29,305 nucleotides of DNA, taken from contig CAJGCJ010000009.1 in assembly GCA_904501775.1 (NCBI GenBank), positions 1 through 29,305 of the forward strand, read 5' to 3'. Positions 25,313 to 29,305 of this stretch are shown piece after piece (within the stretch, counting starts at the first letter, position 1; every line of letters begins with the position of its first letter). Source of the stretch: an uncultured Bacteroidaceae bacterium. GTDB taxonomy: Bacteria; Bacteroidota; Bacteroidia; Bacteroidales; Bacteroidaceae. The notes below the pieces were generated by a model, which was given only the letters and a program-made list of their open reading frames with translations, was not told the origin of the DNA and did not search any database. The translations under genes and the position numbers were made by a program.

Positions 25313-26467
25313 ATGGATATAGAATTTGTAAGAAGTCGTTTCATCAAGCATTTCGACGGAACAACAGGAAGCGTATATGCATCTCCCGGCCGCATCAACC
25401 TTATCGGTGAGCACACCGACTACAATAATGGTTTCGTATTCCCCGGTGCAGTGAACAAAGGTATCATTGCCGAGCTTAAGCCCAACGGAACTGACAAAGT
25501 TTGCGCTTACTCAATTGACGAGAAGGATTATGTAGAGTTTGGTTTGAACGAAGAGGATTGCCCCCGTGCATCTTGGGCAAAGTATATCTTCGGTGTTTGC
25601 CGCGAGATGATCAAGCGTGGTGTACCCGTTAAGGGTTTCAACACTGCATTTGCAGGTGATGTCCCCCTCGGTGCTGGTATGTCTTCATCAGCAGCATTGG
25701 AGAGCACTTATGCTTACGCTTTGAACGACCTCTATGGCGAGAACAAAATCGACAAGTTCGAGCTTGCAAAGGTTGGTCAGGCAACCGAGCACAACTATGT
25801 AGGTGTTAAGTGCGGTATCATGGACCAGTTCGCAAGCGTATTCGGCAAGGCAGGCAGCCTCATCCGTCTCGATTGCCGTTCACTCGAGTACCAGTACTTC
25901 CCCTTCAAGCCTCAGGGTTACAAGCTCGTTCTTCTTAACACATGCGTTAAGCACGAACTTGCAGGTTCACCCTACAACGAGCGTCGCTTGAGCTGCGAGC
26001 ATGTAGCTGAAGTTATCAAGAGCAAGCACCCCGAGATCGAGTCATTGCGTGACGCAAACTTCGAAATGCTCGAGGAGGTTAAGGCTGAGTTGAAGGCTGA
26101 GGATTACAACCGTGCAAAATATGTTATCGGTGAAGTTGAGCGCGTACTCGACGTATGTAACGCTCTCGAGGCCGGTGACTATGAGACTGTAGGTAAGAAG
26201 ATGTATGAGACACACTTCGGTCTCAGCAAAGATTATCAGGTTAGCTGCGAAGAGCTCGATTACCTTGTAGACATTGCTATTGACTGTGGTGTAACAGGTG
26301 CACGTATGATGGGTGGTGGCTTCGGCGGCTGCACAATCAACCTTGTAAAAGAGGAGTTGTACGACATCTTCATCGCTGAGGCTGAGAAGCGTTATAAAGA
26401 GCAGTATGGCAAGTTGCCTAAGGTTTATGACGTAGTTATCGGCGACGGCTCACGTAAGCTTTGCTAA
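25313..26467 (+). CDS. galK: Galactokinase
   Basis: This 384-residue GHMP kinase phosphorylates alpha-galactose to galactose-1-phosphate in the Leloir pathway. Motifs are SPGRINLIGEHTDYNNGFVF (24-43, with R27, E33, H34 and D36 of the galactose-binding signature), the ATP loop PLGAGMSSSAALES (118-131), CGIMDQFASVFG with the catalytic base D171, and the GHMP C-terminal motif MMGGGFGGCTINL (332-344). The length is normal. It is the last gene of the galM-permease-galK operon and ends at a strong terminator. galT and galE are not in the window. Confidence 0.97.
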   Translation: MDIEFVRSRFIKHFDGTTGSVYASPGRINLIGEHTDYNNGFVFPGAVNKGIIAELKPNGTDKVCAYSIDEKDYVEFGLNEEDCPRASWAKYIFGVCREMIKRGVPVKGFNTAFAGDVPLGAGMSSSAALESTYAYALNDLYGENKIDKFELAKVGQATEHNYVGVKCGIMDQFASVFGKAGSLIRLDCRSLEYQYFPFKPQGYKLVLLNTCVKHELAGSPYNERRLSCEHVAEVIKSKHPEIESLRDANFEMLEEVKAELKAEDYNRAKYVIGEVERVLDVCNALEAGDYETVGKKMYETHFGLSKDYQVSCEELDYLVDIAIDCGVTGARMMGGGFGGCTINLVKEELYDIFIAEAEKRYKEQYGKLPKVYDVVIGDGSRKLC

Positions 26468-26489
26468 TTATCAACAGCAACATAAAACT

Positions 26490-26525
26490 AAAAATGGCGC
26501 AACCCTGCGGTTGCGCCATTTTTAT
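26490..26525. terminator. Bidirectional intrinsic terminator between galK and tex
   Basis: Perfect 15-base arms (26490-26504 and 26509-26523) flank a CTGC loop. The stem has a GC-rich core (GGCGCAACC) and A5/T5 ends, so it serves both galK on the plus strand and the convergent tex gene on the minus strand. Confidence 0.9.
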
Positions 26526-26550
26526 ATATCATAGATGTGAATTATATACT

Positions 26551-28662
26551 TTACACGCCACGCATTGTAAGCGATATCCTGCGTCGCTTCAGATCGACCT
26601 CAATCACACGCACCATCACCTGTTGACCGAGTTTAACGACATCCGAGGGTGACGACACGAACTTATCGGCCAGTTGAGAAATATGCACAAGACCATCCTG
26701 ATGCACACCGATATTCACAAATGCGCCAAAAGCTGTAATGTTGGAAACAAGTCCGGGAAGCACCATACCCTCACGCAAGTCCTCAATCTCATGTACATTC
26801 GGATCAAATGAAAAGGCCTTAGCCTGTTCGCGCGGGTCGAGTCCGCGTTTATTAAGTGCCTCCATTATATCCAACAGTGTAGGCATACCCACCTTGTCGG
26901 TAACATACGCCTCAAGTTTCACGCCCTTACGCAACTCCGCATCTGTGATAAAGCGTTCAAGTGCAACACCGGCATCCTTAGCCATACGGGCCACAACAGA
27001 ATATGATTCGGGATGCACCGCAGTGTTGTCGAGCAAGTCATCCCCACCTACGACACGCAAGAACCCGGCAGCCTGCTCATAAGCCTTGTTACCCAAACGG
27101 GGAACTTTCAGCAGTTCCTTTCTTGTGCGGAAATCTCCGTTTGCTGCACGGTACCTGACAATATTTGCAGCCAATGCAGAACCAAGACCCGAAACATATG
27201 TAAGAATCTGCTTAGTGGCAGTGTTAACATTCACACCTACCATATTCACACAACTCTCTACCACTGTATTCAACCTATCCTTCAGCTTTGTTTGGTCGAC
27301 ACTATGCTGATATTGTCCAACTCCTATTGAACGTGGCTCTATCTTCACAAGCTCCGACAGGGGGTCTATAAGACGACGACCTATAGAGACTGCGCCGCGT
27401 ACCGTTACATCCTCCTCTGGAAACTCTTCGCGTGCCACTGCCGATGCGGAATAGACCGATGCACCATCCTCGTTCACCGAAAATATTTCGGGAGAAAGCG
27501 AGAGAGAACGCACAAAATCCTCGGTCTCACGTCCGGCGGTGCCGTTGCCTATGGCAAAAGCCTCAATTCTATACTCTTTGACCCATTTCACAATCTTTTC
27601 GGCAGCTGCCTCCTTATCATTCTGAGGCGGATGCGGATATATCACTGAATGAAAGAGCAGATTGCCCTGCGCATCGAGTGCCACCACCTTGCATCCTGTA
27701 CGGAATCCGGGATCTATTGCAAGGACCCTCTTCTGCCCCAACGGCGATGACAGGAGCAGCTGACGCAGATTATCTGCAAAAACAGCTATAGCCTCGTCAT
27801 CGGCATGCTGCTTGCAGTTTCCTAAAGTCTCATTCTCTATAGAGGGCGAAAGCAGACGCTTGAAACCATCAGCAATTGCACTCTGCATATACTTGGCCGT
27901 TGTAGAGCCCCGTTTCATAAAGAGACGTTCAAGTTTCTCTACAGCCCTGTCATTGTCGACCGTTATTGAGACACGCAAAAAGCCCTCTTCCTCGCCTCGC
28001 ATCATTGCAAGCAGACGGTGTGAAGTAACACGCGCCACCGGTTCGCTCCAATCGTAGTAATCGGCATACTTAATTCCGTCGGCCTCTTTTCCTTTTACCA
28101 CCTTAGAGACTACCGAGCCAAACTTAGCAAAGATGTAACGCATCTCGTTTCGTGCATTCTCATCCTCGGACACAACCTCGGCAATGATGTCACATGCACC
28201 AGAGAGAGCATCCTCGATAGCCGGAACATCCTTGCTGACAAAGCACTGTGCCCTGCCATCTATATTTTTTTCGCTCTGCATCATAATTATCTGAGCAAGT
28301 GGCTCAAGGCCACGTTCCTTGGCTATCGTAGCACGTGTACGCCTTTTCGGACGATAAGGCAGATATATATCCTCGAGCACAGTCGCATCGAAACACTCTT
28401 CAATGCGTTTCTTAAGCTCTGGTGTAAGCTTGCCCTGTTCCTCAATGGTAGCCAGAATAGTCTCTTTGCGTTGAACCAACTGTGTCAGTTTCTCGTACAA
28501 ATCCTTTATGGCTCCAATGGCGACTTCATCGAGCGAGCCTGTAGCCTCTTTACGGTAGCGTGCAATAAAAGGGACCGTAGCACCATCGTTCAACAACGCA
28601 ATAGTATTTTTCACCTTGTCGGCAGCAATGCCTGATTGTTCTGATATTATCTTTATCAACAT
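26551..28662 (-). CDS. tex: Tex family RNA-binding transcription accessory protein
   Basis: This 703-residue cytoplasmic protein is the bacterial relative of eukaryotic Spt6. The N-terminal HTH-like region carries NDGATVPFIARYRKEATGSLDE (26-45, family signature) and LPYRPKRRTRATIAKERGLEPLA. The YqgF/RNase-H-like domain starts at VLAIDPGFRTGCKVVALD (313-330). The helix-hairpin-helix region is about 470-540, with VSGLGSALAANIVRYR. The S1 RNA-binding domain is 630-703 (MVLPGLVSNITAFGAFVNIG through RRRISLTMRGV). The protein is full length, though a little shorter at the C-terminus than the longest Tex proteins. It is transcribed alone toward galK. Tex is linked to transcription and RNA metabolism; its exact biochemical role is not settled. 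Confidence 0.96.
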   Translation of the reverse strand: MLIKIISEQSGIAADKVKNTIALLNDGATVPFIARYRKEATGSLDEVAIGAIKDLYEKLTQLVQRKETILATIEEQGKLTPELKKRIEECFDATVLEDIYLPYRPKRRTRATIAKERGLEPLAQIIMMQSEKNIDGRAQCFVSKDVPAIEDALSGACDIIAEVVSEDENARNEMRYIFAKFGSVVSKVVKGKEADGIKYADYYDWSEPVARVTSHRLLAMMRGEEEGFLRVSITVDNDRAVEKLERLFMKRGSTTAKYMQSAIADGFKRLLSPSIENETLGNCKQHADDEAIAVFADNLRQLLLSSPLGQKRVLAIDPGFRTGCKVVALDAQGNLLFHSVIYPHPPQNDKEAAAEKIVKWVKEYRIEAFAIGNGTAGRETEDFVRSLSLSPEIFSVNEDGASVYSASAVAREEFPEEDVTVRGAVSIGRRLIDPLSELVKIEPRSIGVGQYQHSVDQTKLKDRLNTVVESCVNMVGVNVNTATKQILTYVSGLGSALAANIVRYRAANGDFRTRKELLKVPRLGNKAYEQAAGFLRVVGGDDLLDNTAVHPESYSVVARMAKDAGVALERFITDAELRKGVKLEAYVTDKVGMPTLLDIMEALNKRGLDPREQAKAFSFDPNVHEIEDLREGMVLPGLVSNITAFGAFVNIGVHQDGLVHISQLADKFVSSPSDVVKLGQQVMVRVIEVDLKRRRISLTMRGV

Positions 28663-28681
28663 AAACTGAATTATTATTTAA

Positions 28682-28690
28682 GCGAAGATA
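28682..28690 (-). promoter_or_regulatory. Candidate -7 box for tex
   Basis: On the minus strand this reads TATCTTCGC, one base from TAnnTTTGC, 20 bp upstream of the tex ATG. No clear -33 element is present. Confidence 0.3.
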
Positions 28691-28734
28691 CTACAAATCA
28701 TCAGACAACAGAATAACACATGCCTAAAAAACAT

Positions 28735-28765
28735 TTTGAAGTAATGTTAATTATAGCTAATTTTG
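28735..28765 (+). promoter_or_regulatory. Bacteroidetes-type promoter for the membrane protein gene at 28806
   Basis: TTTG (28735-28738), a 19-bp spacer and TAATTTTG (28758-28765, followed by C) match both the -33 and -7 boxes with correct spacing. This is the cleanest promoter in the window. The leader to the ATG is about 35 bases. Confidence 0.65.
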
Positions 28766-28805
28766 CGAACAAATCAGATGCCATTGGCATCCAATCTACA
28801 TATAC

Positions 28806-29305
28806 ATGAAACAGGATACACTATCAAAGATAAAAAGCAATAAATATTCCATCTTGTATCTGTTGCTTTATCAGCCATTTATATTCGTATTTATGGCACA
28901 TCTGTTCAATAAAGATTCGCGAGTGATACCCGAATCGTGGCAGATGACAGAGATGCTTATAAATTTCCAGTCGGGATTTATCAGACGCGGACTTACCGGT
29001 GAGATTTTTTATCAGCTTGCGCCATACATAAATGTACAGTTGGCTGTATATATTTTTTGCTTTGCATGCGTATTGTTTCTATTCTACCTGATAATCAAGG
29101 AGACAATCCGCAAAGGCTATTCAATTCTGTTATTACCGTCGGCATTCTTTCTATCATCACTTTTTGCAGCTAACGCAGTGTGGGTGAGAAGAGATGTCTT
29201 TATTATGCTGTTATTCTATGCATTGGTACGAATCGTTTATAGCGAAAATAGATTTAAATTTATTATTGCCAATCCGATTCTGATATTGGGAATCCTATCT
29301 CATGA
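28806..29305 (+). CDS. Polytopic membrane protein of unknown function, 3' end cut by window edge
   Basis: The ATG at 28806 opens a frame of 166 complete codons to the edge. I do not recognise a named family. A basic N-terminus (MKQDTLSKIKSNKY) leads into a helix (about 14-33), then a loop with the striking motif NFQSGFIRRGLTGEIFY (about 53-69). Further hydrophobic helices lie at about 78-97, 104-122 and 129-142, and another begins near 151. The GFxRRGLxGE motif occurs in large bacterial membrane proteins of unknown function, some near polysaccharide genes (memory-based, unverified). The reading frame is supported by a well-formed promoter and normal codon use. Function unknown. Confidence 0.75.
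   Translation, partial: MKQDTLSKIKSNKYSILYLLLYQPFIFVFMAHLFNKDSRVIPESWQMTEMLINFQSGFIRRGLTGEIFYQLAPYINVQLAVYIFCFACVLFLFYLIIKETIRKGYSILLLPSAFFLSSLFAANAVWVRRDVFIMLLFYALVRIVYSENRFKFIIANPILILGILSH

Noticed and set aside
1..29305. CRISPR arrays, insertion sequences, tRNA or rRNA genes
   Set aside because: No regularly spaced repeats, transposase motifs, terminal inverted repeats or tRNA-like cloverleaf sequences were noticed when reading the intergenic regions.

Overview
This window reads as a chromosomal segment of a gut-type Bacteroidales bacterium (Bacteroidaceae or Prevotellaceae level; I cannot name the genus). The evidence is a SusC-family TonB-dependent transporter, secreted GH95 and GH29 fucosidases, a Ser-type sulfatase, promoter boxes resembling the Bacteroidetes TAnnTTTG -7 element, weak ribosome binding sites, and a serC-serA-DUF1015 gene order familiar from this phylum. 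I saw no phage genes, transposases, CRISPR arrays, tRNA or rRNA.

Layout. (1) 1-3051, minus strand: the N-terminal about 1017 residues of a SusC-like porin cut by the left edge; its SusD partner would lie outside the window. (2) 3419-8279, plus strand: an AmpG-type MFS permease, a secreted GH95 alpha-L-fucosidase and a BadF/BadG-type sugar kinase, each separated by a hairpin. (3) 8394-12088, minus strand: a secreted GH29 alpha-L-fucosidase with a C-terminal F5/8 domain, followed 20 bp later by an unrecognised 717-residue multidomain secreted protein. Blocks 1-3 look like a host-glycan locus for fucosylated glycans. (4) 12337-16256, minus strand: serC-serA-DUF1015-yigZ, an operon that makes phosphoserine and carries two genes of unclear role. 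(5) 16478-19380, minus strand: a sulfatase followed 11 bp later by a DbpA-like RNA helicase, an odd pair. (6) 19573-22590, plus strand: grpE-dnaJ-folC, tightly spaced. (7) 22864-26467, plus strand: galM, a FucP/GluP-type sugar permease and galK, a galactose operon. (8) 26551-28662, minus strand: tex, convergent with galK across a shared terminator. (9) 28806 to the right edge: the start of an unknown polytopic membrane protein behind the best-matching Bacteroidetes promoter in the window.

How it works together. Secreted fucosidases, and possibly the sulfatase, would trim capping fucose and sulfate from host glycans such as mucin O-glycans. The SusC porin would import oligosaccharides across the outer membrane. 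The AmpG-type permease and BadF kinase could bring in and phosphorylate an amino sugar, and the gal operon would consume released galactose. The rest is core metabolism and housekeeping. The clearest pointers to undescribed biology are the DUF1015 protein embedded in the serine operon, the unknown 717-residue partner of the GH29 enzyme, and several very strong hairpins inside operons or in 5' leaders.
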